DNA of 60,000 nucleotides. Origin: Liolophura sinensis. Lineage: Eukaryota; Mollusca; Polyplacophora; Chitonida; Chitonidae. Position numbers and translations under genes: made by a program. The notes beneath the pieces were generated by a model. It worked only from the letters and a program-made list of their open reading frames with translations. It had not been told where the DNA came from and did not search any database. The stretch covers positions 3,598,001 to 3,658,000 of the forward strand of contig NC_088301.1 of NCBI RefSeq assembly GCF_032854445.1, read 5' to 3'. Below, piece by piece: positions 47,001 to 59,000 of the stretch (the stretch's first letter is position 1; every line of letters begins with the position of its first letter).

Positions 47001-50000
47001 ACCTGTGTGTCAGTCTGTTATTACCTTGTCCTGTGTCACCTGACTACTGTTAGCGTGTAGACTCAGGTAGTTCATCATCTGTGGGTCAGTCTGTTATTAC
47101 CTTGTCCTGTGTCACCTGACTACTGTTAGCGTGTAGACTCAGGTAGTTTATCACCTGTGTGTCAGTCTGTTATTACCTTGTCCTGTGTCACCTGACTACT
47201 GTTAGCGTGTAGACTCAGGTAGTTCATCACCTGTGTGTCAGTCTGTTATTACCTTGTCCTGTGTCACCTGACTACTGTTAGCGTGTAGACTCAGGTAGTT
47301 CATCACCGGTGTGTTAGTCTGTTATTACCTTGTCCTGTGTCACCTGACTACTGTTAGCGTGTAGACTCAGGTAGTTCATCATCTGTGGGTCAGTCTGTTA
47401 TTACCTTGTCCTGTGTCACCTGACTACTGTTAGCGTGTAGACTCAGGTAGTTTATCACCTGTGTGTCAGTCTGTTATTACCTTGTCCTGTGTCACCTGAC
47501 TACTGTTAGCGTGTAGACTCAGGTAGTTCATCACCTGTGTGTCAGTCTGTTATTACCTTGTCCTGTGTCACCTGACTACTGTTAGCGTGTAGACTCAGGT
47601 AGTTCATCACCGGTGTGTTAGTCTGTTATTACCTTGTCCTGTGTCACCTGACTACTGTTAGCGTGTAGACTCAGGTAGTTCATCATCTGTGGGTCAGTCT
47701 GTTATTACCTTGTCCTGTGTCACCTGACTACTGTTAGCGTGTAGACTCAGGTAGTTTATCACCTGTGTGTCAGTCTGTTATTACCTTGTCCTGTGTCACC
47801 TGACTACTGTTAGCGTGTAGACTCAGGTAGTTCATCACCTGTGTGTCAGTCTGTTATTACCTTGTCCTGTGTCACCTGACTACTGTTAGCCTGTACACTC
47901 AGGTAGTTCATCATCTGTGTGTCAGTCTGTTATTACCTTGTCCTGTGTCACCTGACTACTGTTAGCGTGTAGACTCAGGTAGTTCATCACCTGTGTGTCA
48001 GTCTGTTATTACCTTGTCCTGTGTCACCTGACTACTGTTAGCGTGTAGACTCAGGTAGTTCATCACCTGTGGGTCAATCTGTTATTACCTTGTCCTGTGT
48101 CACCTGACTACTGTTAGCGTGTAGACTCAGGTAGTTCATCGCCTGTGGCTCCAACCCACTAACTGCCTCTAATAAGGCCACCACTAACACTGGGATATGA
48201 GGCTTTAACAACACTCCGGCATTTTTGCTGATCTTCAGTATTGTGCTCAAACTGAAAAAAAATAGGAAAAATACACTACATGTATTATAAAATGACAACA
48301 TGACTGTATTGTTGAAAATAGTACCTACTTGTTTAGTACTAAAATACCTGGTCAGAACATTGAAACATCTGATCTACAGGCATTTCAACACTTACACAAT
48401 CGAGTATTTCTACACTAAGTTCAGGCATTTTTGCAATTTGTACTTGATCACAGCGTTGAATACCTGATCAACATGTAACACCTAACACTTACAGAAGCCC
48501 CCCACAGTCAGGCCATGCTACATGTATAGTACAACTCACCAATATGCCTATAACACTTAACACTTACATACATGTCATGCTTCAATACTGATTACTCTAA
48601 TTCCTCAATCTTTTCACATGCACAAGAGTGCAATTTATGCACCAGTTTCATTTGACTTTGGAGACAAACCCACACTGATCACTAATTTCATGGCTTTACA
48701 AAAAGTCTAATTTTACGAGTCTACACAGAATAAGGCCTTCAGAATATGCTTGAATACACCCCTTACAAACATGTAAAAAGGTTGAAGAATTACAGTAGAC
48801 CATATAATATTGTATTACAGCAGCAAAATCCAAGAGGACAAATCAAATACAACTATCCATTTTAAAACAATAGAAATACAATGTAAGGGCCTAAAGTTCA
48901 ATACCACTGCAGGTAGCTCACTTACTTCTGTCACACTGATTCAGCCTTACCCAATAGCTCGTACTTCTTCCACTTGACTTTTGAGGCTGTTGGACAAGAG
49001 ACAAGGCAACACAAGACTGGTAGCTTTCTCTCCAATCTTCCCATTTGTCACATCACAAATCCGCACTGAAGCCTAAATAAAGAACGGATGTGGAGAGCAT
49101 AACTTTCACAGATGACCCCCCTGTCAGTACATACATTGTACTTCCAGCTTGTCAATCATCTAAAAGCTAGCAGCTAACTGTCCTTTTTCTCCAGCCTCAA
49201 TATTATCCTACAAACACTGAATGTGTCTCCCAAAAGGAGATTTGTGAGACACTGACCAAAGTGTGGGCTAATGCTTACTGTTCTGGAGGATGGTGTTTGC
49301 TTAACTGCTATTGATTTAAAACTGTTTTTGAGATAATTTTGTTGGTATCATGATAAAAACACCTGCCATGACACTACATTTTATACACAAATATTAGGCT
49401 GGTCAGCTTTTCAGCTATTCCCTTAATCAAATCTAAACACATCACAATATTTGCTAGGACATGGTTCATGATTAAGTCTTGATTCAATGATTACTTTTTG
49501 GCATGATACAAATAAATCTTTCCCATGCCACACTTGACAGGTACACGTGGGCCAGGATACTTACCCTACTCAAAGTCTTACAGGCAGCATCAGCAGCCAG
49601 GCGAACAGATTCCTGAAAGTACAAAATACATTGTCATCAGGTATAATTATGAAGTGGTGATATGTGGATGCTTGATTTCAAGCCCTTGATCAATGGGCAC
49701 TCTGATTTTGTCATGCCCTTGATCAATGGGCACTCTGATTTTGTCAGGCCCTTGATCAATGGGCACTCTGATTTTGTCAGGCCCTTGATCAATGGGCACT
49801 CTGATTTTGTCAGGCCCTTGACATGGTGTCGATTTCTTCAAACCATAAACCTGACAACTATCACCTTACTGAAACATTCTTCAGTGCCCATAATCACCAA
49901 TCAAATAAATAAATAGAGAAAGAAATAAAATGGTTGACATAAGATGGTCAAGTTGGCGATAAAACCTCTTGCATTCCAATTACATTATCATTTCATAAGA

Positions 50001-53000
50001 CAGAGTGTAATCAACAGGGTTCTGATTCTGAATCAGCATGTAATCTTTCTTATTCTAGACAATGGGATATTAAACATCCATGTGCAGTAGGCCTAGGTAT
50101 CATACAAACATACTTTGATATCATCCCTAACCCTCAAACAGGACTCCCACAGCTCTGGTAACTGGTCCACCACTTCATCGAGTTGTCTCCCCCTGAGCAG
50201 ATCATTCACAGCTAAGCAACTGGTGGAGAAACAATAAACAAGAAACTATTAGCTCTCAATTGTCGGCGTGCTATCTTATAGTGGACAGACAGATATCAAT
50301 GCAATAAACTGGATATTGCAGTTAGTTTAACTGTTAAACTGATGCATTTTGAACCACACATTTATGAGCAGGGAACTGAGAACGGCTGTCCATGTCAAAA
50401 CGCGTACATGCTGGGCAGGATACTGCAGCAACTTAGAACACGGAACAGAGCTGATACTCTTTGGTTGGGTATAGGTATTTTTGTTTGTATTTTCTCATTG
50501 TCATATTGTTAATACTGATGGTACGGGAGAGCTCCTAGGTTTTGTGACCTCAGTCTAGATCTCCATAAAATGGCAAAATGGCGTCACCAAATGAGTGGCT
50601 AGGTACTGACGATTGTTTGCTATTTGTTTTGTTGATAAGCAATGTAGAATTTTTTAAATCTATTTAGAACATTCCTGGAATACTACTTAATTAATTCAGC
50701 TTTAGTGGCTGACTGTATGTTCACTTTTAAATACATGTACATGTCATTCAGTGGTACAACAAATTTTAGTCCAGTCCCATCTGATACATGCAAACAGGCC
50801 ATTAGAAGACATTGAACAGTATATTATCTTCAGCTTTTTCCTTTAAATTTCAACTGACCGATTGTTCAAGTTATAGGCCAAAACAGCATTCTACTTTCTA
50901 AAGATTGGTCAAATTCTAAAAAAAATCCCAACTTAGCAGGTAAAAATCCATGACACCTCAGCACATAAAAACCCATGACACCTGATCAGGTAAGAGCCCA
51001 TGACAGGTAAAGAAGGTCTGGTGGCTACAATGTCTGTTTACCTGGACTCCCGAACTCTCCACTGGTTGCTTGTCAGATTCTTTATCAGATCATTCAGAAT
51101 CTCTTTGATGAATGTATCCACCTGAGGAAAATAACAGTGATCTGATCTCAACGATAAAACTCAACGATAAAACTCAACGATAAAACTCAACGATAGACCA
51201 GGTGATAAAACAGTATTATCTTACGACTGAAAACGTGAGATAACTGTAACAGTTACATAACACCACAGTTCCATTACTCCTGTCCTAAACTACTGTTACA
51301 TTAAAGACTACCTATTGCATTTAAATATGCCTTAAAACAAACATAAATTTTGAAAAGAAGAGACAATCTTAACAGGTCTGTAACAAAGATGCAGGAACAA
51401 AAGAACTTGGCAACCAGGCAGGTTTTAACTATAACTCACAAGCAGTTTGTTTTGATATGAAATCCTGAATATATAAAAATACGTGCCTATCACCTTTACC
51501 CAGGCTTCTTCACAAGATAACAGGCTTCAGACTTGTTCACAATAAGATTCCTCAGTAAACATCACGGTTTTCAGCAACATGAAGTTTGCTTGTGTGTTAG
51601 TTGATTCTTATAACAAAAGTGATATTTCATACTACTTTAATTTTTTTTTTTTTTGCAGCCCCAAAAAATTCTAAAAACTTAACTAAAAGTAGTTTTGGGA
51701 CCAGTTTGGCATGGCGCTTTGAATGACTTTGTCACATCATTCATGTTCACTCTGATAACCTTGCTTTGCCCACATGTAACACAGAAACACCATCAACGGA
51801 AAACAAAATCACTACAGAATAAGTGAAGCTTTGTGGAGAGAAGGTGTGACTCACAGTTTTCTTGTTGTCCTTGACCAGGGCGTGCCAGATGCTGCTCATG
51901 GCCGTCTGGATCTTGGGGTTAGGGTCAAACTGATACCTGTACAGCTTAGGTACGATCTGGGGCAGGTAAGGGCTGAGTTGTTCCCCTGCCTGAGCAGCGA
52001 TTGTGCTGAATCCGAATGCTGCTCCCTACAATACATACATTGGGATACCAACAGACATCAAAACAGGCTCTATGTCATGCATGTTCAGAGTCCCTGACCA
52101 AAAGTTATCACACATACAGTTAAATACTCAGCTTCAATTTTCTCAAGAGTGAGTGAGTGAGTGCTTGGGGTTTAACGTCGTACTCAACAATTTTTCAGTC
52201 ATATGACGACGAAGGAATCATTAGGGTGCATGCACGTGTAATTGTGCCTCCTTGTTGCAGGACGGATTTCCACCGCTCTTTTATTTAGTGCTGCATCACT
52301 GAGACGACTTACCGAAGGCAAGTAAGCCGCCCCGCCCGAGCCATTATACTGATACGGGTCAACCAGTCGTTGCACTATCCCCTTCATGCTGAACGCCAAG
52401 CGAGGAAGTTACAACTTCCTCTTTTAAAGTCTTAGGTGTGACTCGACCAAGGATTGATCCTGGATCTACCGGTCCCGAAGCGGACGCTCTACCAACTGTG
52501 CTATCCGGGCCAGTAATTTTCTCAAGAAGTCTCCACTTTAATATGGGAAAGTAGATACATGTACAACAAGTATCGTATTTCACCTCCACCTTTGTACTTT
52601 TCAAGTGTCACATTTTGCTTGATTCTGATTGATTCAGTCATCTTAAAGGACCACTTAAGAAATTTAATTCATTTCTTATTACAAAAAGAGCCCCGTGAAA
52701 CCCACGACCATCAGCAGGTTGCTGGCAGACCTTCCCATGTATTGCCGGAGAGGAAGCCAGCCTGAACTCACATTGACCACATTGGTGAGAGGCTCCTGGA
52801 TCATTATGCTGCGCTAGTGTGCTAACCAACTGAGCCCCCCTAAGGTATTATAGGTGTATAATAAAGTGGTACAATCCAAACTGTACTCACAATTCCCTTG
52901 CCAGTGATACATGTATGTCATATAAAATGGGTCATTTCAGATCTTTTTAGTCATATCATGTTAGCAGTTGTATAAATAGACAGGAGAAGGCATTGACATA

Positions 53001-56000
53001 CAGGAGAAGACATTGACATACAGGAGAAAACATAGCCTGACAGGAGAAGATATTGACGGACAGGAGAAGACATTGGCGGACAGGAGAAGACATTGGCATA
53101 CAGGAGAAAACACTGACGAACAGGAGAAGGCATTGATGCACAGGAGAAGACACTGACGGACAGGAGAAGGCACTGACGGACAGGAGAAAACAATGACCGA
53201 CAGGAGAAGACTGACCAATAGAGGAAGACACTGAAAGACAGGAGAAGACACTGACACACAGGAGAAAACATTGACGGACAGGAGAAGACAACAACGAACA
53301 GGAGAAGACACTGACGGACACGAGCTGACATTGACGGACAGGAGACATTGACGGACAGGAGACATTGACGGACAGGAGAAGACACTGACGCACAGAAGAA
53401 GACATTGACGGACAGGAGATGACACTGACGAACAGGAGAAGACATTGGCAGACAGGAGAAAACATTGGCAGACAGGAGAAGACATGCAGACAGGAGAAGA
53501 CACTGAGAGACAGGAGAAGGCAATGACATACAGGAGCAGATATTGGCGTACAGAAGAAGACATTGACAGACAGGAGAAGACAATGACAGGCAGGAGAAAA
53601 CATTGGCAGACAGGAGAAGGCATGCACACAGGAGAAGACACTGAGCGACTGGAGAAGACATTGACATCCTGGAGAAGACATTGATGGACAGGAGAAGACA
53701 CTGGCGGACAGGAGAAGACATTGATGGACAGGAAAAAACATTGGCAGACAGGAGAAGACATTGGCGGACAGGAAAAGACATTGACGGACAGGGGACAGGA
53801 GAAGCATGCAGACAGAAGAAGACACTGACAGACAGGAGAAGACATTGACGGACAGGAGAAGACATTGACAGACAGGAGAAGACAATGGTGGACAGGAAAA
53901 AACACTGACCGGCAGGAGAAGACATTGATGGACAAGAGTGTGCCATCTGATACTTAGGCACATCTGTATACCTATGGTGTGAGGACGGCATGTGCCTCCT
54001 AGGCACATTTGTATACCTTCAGGCTTGTGAAAAAATTGATCATCTTGGAGAACTATCAGGTCATGGAGCCATGGAACAAACTGCTATAACATCGTGTTAC
54101 CCCTACAGAACACTCACCTTACGAGAGTTCCACATGGCATTGTGATTGGCCAGATGCATAAACTTGTAGATGAGGTCTGGCTGATTAAGGTCATTGGCTA
54201 TAGCACACAGCTCCTTATATGTGGACAGGCCACTCCTGATTCAGAAGATTATACGTGTACCAAGTCAAGCTTTTGATCAAATTCAGCATTTCATGACACA
54301 ATATTAAATTTTTATCGGTGGGAACACAAAAGGTATGTTAGGAAAGTAAAACAATATCAAGGCTATTTAGCCAATTGAATCAGCAAAGGTCCACACTCCA
54401 TGGCATGAGCAGAAAGACAGCTGTGTATGCTTATGATAGAAATGATAATCAATACCATCTGAAATGACAGTTTTCGGTTGGGTGGGTGAACTTAGGATTT
54501 CAGTAAGACAAGGTGATATTTCTACAAACTGACCACCAATCAGACATGTACATGTATGTGTAGTGCACACTGAATCTATCTTACCCTTCTGGCGTCTTGC
54601 CCAGTGCCCCCTGGTCAAACACTTGGGTGTCACCTTCCACCTTCTGAGTCTGCCTGTCGATTAGAATCAACATCACCAATCAAAACATTGATACATTTGT
54701 TGCATTCATTTAAAAAAGTACATGCACAGTTAAAGTTATTTCATGGTCACAAAATTCACATTTATAATCTTCACATTCATGTATTTAATGAAGGCTTTCA
54801 CCAAGTGGCTATTTAACAAAGCATTTCCATGGCAATGTACAATCTCCCAGTTATATAGCCAACATTGGAATGTCATACCAACAAAGAAAATAGAAGCTAT
54901 GAACTACTTTACAAAAATCTAGGGAACCTTTCATTATTAACTAGAAACCAATCACTGATCTGCTCATGCTAGCTTCCTTTCCGGTCGTATGGTAGGTCTG
55001 CCAGCAGCCTGCAAATGGTCATGGCCGCCATTGTAGAAGTGAAATATTCTTGAGTAAAACATCAATCCAATTAATAAATAAATAAAATAAAGCAGTGTAC
55101 CTTTGTTTTCTTATGGTTTTTCTATACACACTTAGTACTAAAATATATGAAGTTAAAAATTTTCAAAACAAACTCACATCTTGCATTTCAAAAATTGATT
55201 CTTGCATTTCAAAAATTGATTCTTGCATTTCAAAACTCACAATAAGCCTTTTCGATCTCATATTTAGCATTTTAAAGCACTTTAAATCAAATCTTGTCTT
55301 TCAGAAGTCACATCTTCACTGTGCCAAAGCAGAGCTCACCTGGTATGTTTCAAACTTACCTGTTTCCTGTTGTGAGCCTGTCAACTAGTTCCTGTACCAA
55401 AGCATAACTCATCTGGTATGTTTTGGAACTCACCATTTTCCTGTTCTGAGCCTGTCAACTAGTTCCTGTACCAAAGCATAACTCATTTGGTATGTTTCAG
55501 AGCTCACCTTTTCCCTGTGGTCAGTGTGTCCACCAGCTCCTGTACCAAAGCACAGCTCACCTAGAGTGTTTCAGAACTCACCTTTTCCCTCTGGTCAGTG
55601 TGTCCACCAGCTCCTGTACCAAAGCACAGCTGACCTAGTGTGTTTCAGAACTCACCTTTTCCCTGTGGTCAGTGTGTCCACCAGCTCCTGTACCATAGCA
55701 GAGCTCACCTAGGGTGTTTCAGAACTCACCTTTTCCCTCTGGTCAGTGTGTCCACCAGCTCCTGTATCAAAACACAGCTCACCTAGTGTGTTTCAGAGCT
55801 CACCTTTTCCCTGTAGTCAGTGTGTCCACCAGCTCCTGTACCAAAGCACAGCTCACCTAGTGTGTTTCAGAGCTCACCTTTTCCCTGTAGTCAGTATGTC
55901 CACCAGCTCCTGTACCAAAGCACAGCTCACCTAGTGTGTTTCAGAACTCACCTTTTCCCTGCAGTCAGTGTGTCCACCAGCTCCTATATCAACGCAGAGC

Positions 56001-59000
56001 TCACCTAGTGTGTTTCAGAGCTCACCTTTTCCCTGCAGTCAGTGTGTCCACCAGCTCCTATATCAACGCAGAGCTCACCTAGAGTGTTTCAGAACTCACC
56101 TTTTCCCTGTGGTCGGGGTGTCCACCAGCTCCTGTACCAAAGCACAGCTCACCTAGAGTGTTTCAGAACTCACCTTTTCCCTGTAGTCAGTGTGTCCACC
56201 AGCTCCTGTACCATAGCAGAGCTCACCTAGGGTGTTTCAGAACTCACCTTTTCCCTGTGGTCAGTGTGTCCACCAGCTCCTGTACCAAAGCACAGCTCAC
56301 CTAGTGTGTTTCAGAACTCACCTTTTCCCTGCAGTCAGTGTGTCCACCAGCTCCTATATCAACGCAGAGCTCACCTAGTGTGTTTCAGAGCTCACCTTTT
56401 CCCTGCAGTCAGTGTGTCCACCAGCTCCTATATCAACGCAGAGCTCACCTAGAGTGTTTCAGAACTCACCTTTTCCCTGTGGTCAGGGTGTCCACCAGCT
56501 CCTGTAGCAAAGCACAGCTCACCTAGAGTGTTTCAGAACTCACCTTTTCCCTGTAGTCAGTGTGTCCACCAGCTCCTGTACCAAAGCACAGCTGACCTAG
56601 GGTGTTTCAGAACTCACCTTTTCCCTGTGGTCAGTGTGTCCACCAGCTCCTGTACCAAAGCCTTCTTCTGCTCCTCCGTACAGTTCTCATACACAAGCCC
56701 TAACCCTTTTGATGCCACATCCTGGGTTAGATCTGTACAAAAATTTTTATTTATTTAATGTTTAAATATAAGGGGTTCCATCAGCTTTGCTTGTCTTCTC
56801 ATAACTCTACTATCGTCATGAAGGTAGGAATCCGAAATTTTAATTTACTGAAGGTACATGTACATGGCAATAGAACAGGAGAGTTTTGTAGATTATGTGG
56901 TTGGAGGTCATACTCCAATAGAAAATAAGACAAGAAATGGCTAAAATTCAAGATACTCAGTATATACTTATGAGGATTACAGCCTGTTGATCAAAGCCAG
57001 TTTGATTCTAAACCTAAAACACAAATTTGACACATGCCTTAGCAGCCATATTGGATTAAAAAACGAAACTAAAAACATTTTCTTCTCTGGAACCACTAAC
57101 CAGGATCTGCTAAAATGCAGCATATAATTCAAGAGAGCTAGAGATTCCATTTTCAGAAAGTTACAAGCTAATCAGATATACAGAGCAGAAATGTGAATTT
57201 TACCGTCATTCTCTGACAGGAGTTTCATGAAGGCCCCCTGTATGTCTGCCACAGCAGCTTGTAGGGTGGGGCTGTACCCACACTTCTTCACCAGCAATAA
57301 CAGCCATATACAGGATGCCTATTGGATAAGAGAGAATCCAAGTAATTGTGTGAAAACAGACATGCAACACCATCCACATGGGATTCGCATTATTAACTGT
57401 TCCTTGAACGTGAGAAAATGGTGGCAGAAAGAATTTTATTCCATTATCACAGAAAATCGGGATACTGTTCATTGGAGAAAGTGAAAAGAAGAGCAGAAAG
57501 AATTTGTATGAGAAAAAAAGAATTGGTAAGAGAAGGAAAGAATTTGGAAAAGAAGAAAAGAATTTTAAAGACAGTAAAAAATTTGAAAGAGAAGGAAAGG
57601 ATTTGGAAGAGAAGGGAAGAATTTGAAAGACAAAATCTCTTCTTTTCTGTGACCAATGCTTGGGGAACTACTCGCAAGATATACATGTACGGAACCCAGG
57701 TACCACTAATACTAAAAATTTAAGGATCAAGGAAACCAATTATTGACACAAACCAGAGCCTGTCACAGCAAATATAATGGACTGTCCCCCGGAACAGTCA
57801 AGATAAAAAGACAAAATCAAGGACTATCTTGACAAAAGCAGGAAATGTTTGTGGCAGATTTTTAAAACAAAGACAGGATTAATGTTCAGATTACAAAAAA
57901 GAATACATGTATAAATTTATAATTATAGACTTACCTGTCTAAGGAATGGGTTCTTGTTCTCTACATATTTTGTTAGCACCAGCTGGAGATACCACTCCAG
58001 GTCACCTGTTCCGGTCACAATACTCTACAACACAACAGAAAGCACATGACAAGTCAGCAACAGACCAGCTTGAGATACCACTCCAGGTCACCTGTTCCGG
58101 TCACAATACTCTACAACACAACAGAAAGCACACGACAAGTCAGCAACAGACCAGCTTGAGATACCACTCCAGGTCACCTGTTCCGGTCACAATACTCTAC
58201 AACACAACAGAAAGCACACGACAAGTCAGCAACAGACCAGCTTGAGATACCACTCCAGGTCACCTGTTCCGGTCACAATACTCTACAACACAACAGAAAG
58301 CACATGACAAGTCAACAACAGAACACCTGGAGATACCACTCCAGGTCCCCAGTCCCGGTCACAATACTCTACAACACACCACACAGTACATGACAAGTCA
58401 ACAACAGACAAGTTTGAGACACCACTCCAGGTCCCCAGTTCCGGTCACAAAACTCTACAACACATCACACAGTACATGACAAATCAACAACAGACCAGCT
58501 TCAGACACCACTCCAGGTCCCCAGTCACGGTCATAATACTCTACAACACACCACACAGTACATGACAAGTCAACAACAGACCAGCTTCAGACATCACTCC
58601 AGGTCCCCAGTCCCAGTCACAAAACTCTACAACACACCACACAGTACATGACAAGTCAATGCAACAGACCAGTTTAAGACACCACTCCAGGTCCCCAGTC
58701 CTGGTCACAATACTCTACAACACACCACACAGTACATGACAAGTCAACAACAGACCAGCTTCAGACACCACTCCAGGTCCCCAGTCCTGGTCACAAAACT
58801 CTACAACACACCACACAGTACATGACAAGTCAACAACAGACCAGCTTAAGACACCACTCCAGGTCCCCAGTCCCGGTCACAATACTATACAACACACCCG
58901 ACAGTACATGACAAGTCAACAACAGACCAGTTTAAGACACCACTCCAGGTCCCCAGTCCTGGTCAAATGCTCTACAACTCACCAGATAGTACATATTACA

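Noticed and set aside
52951-54008. Three overlapping minus frames of 324-351 codons, Ser/Cys/Val-rich, mucin-like at first sight
   Set aside because: They are the 20-bp array in all three frames. All three being open at once is the mark of repetition, not coding.
55524-56758. A ladder of 62-codon plus frames that look like a small gene family
   Set aside because: They are spaced at multiples of 74 bp and derive from the exon 5 tail array.
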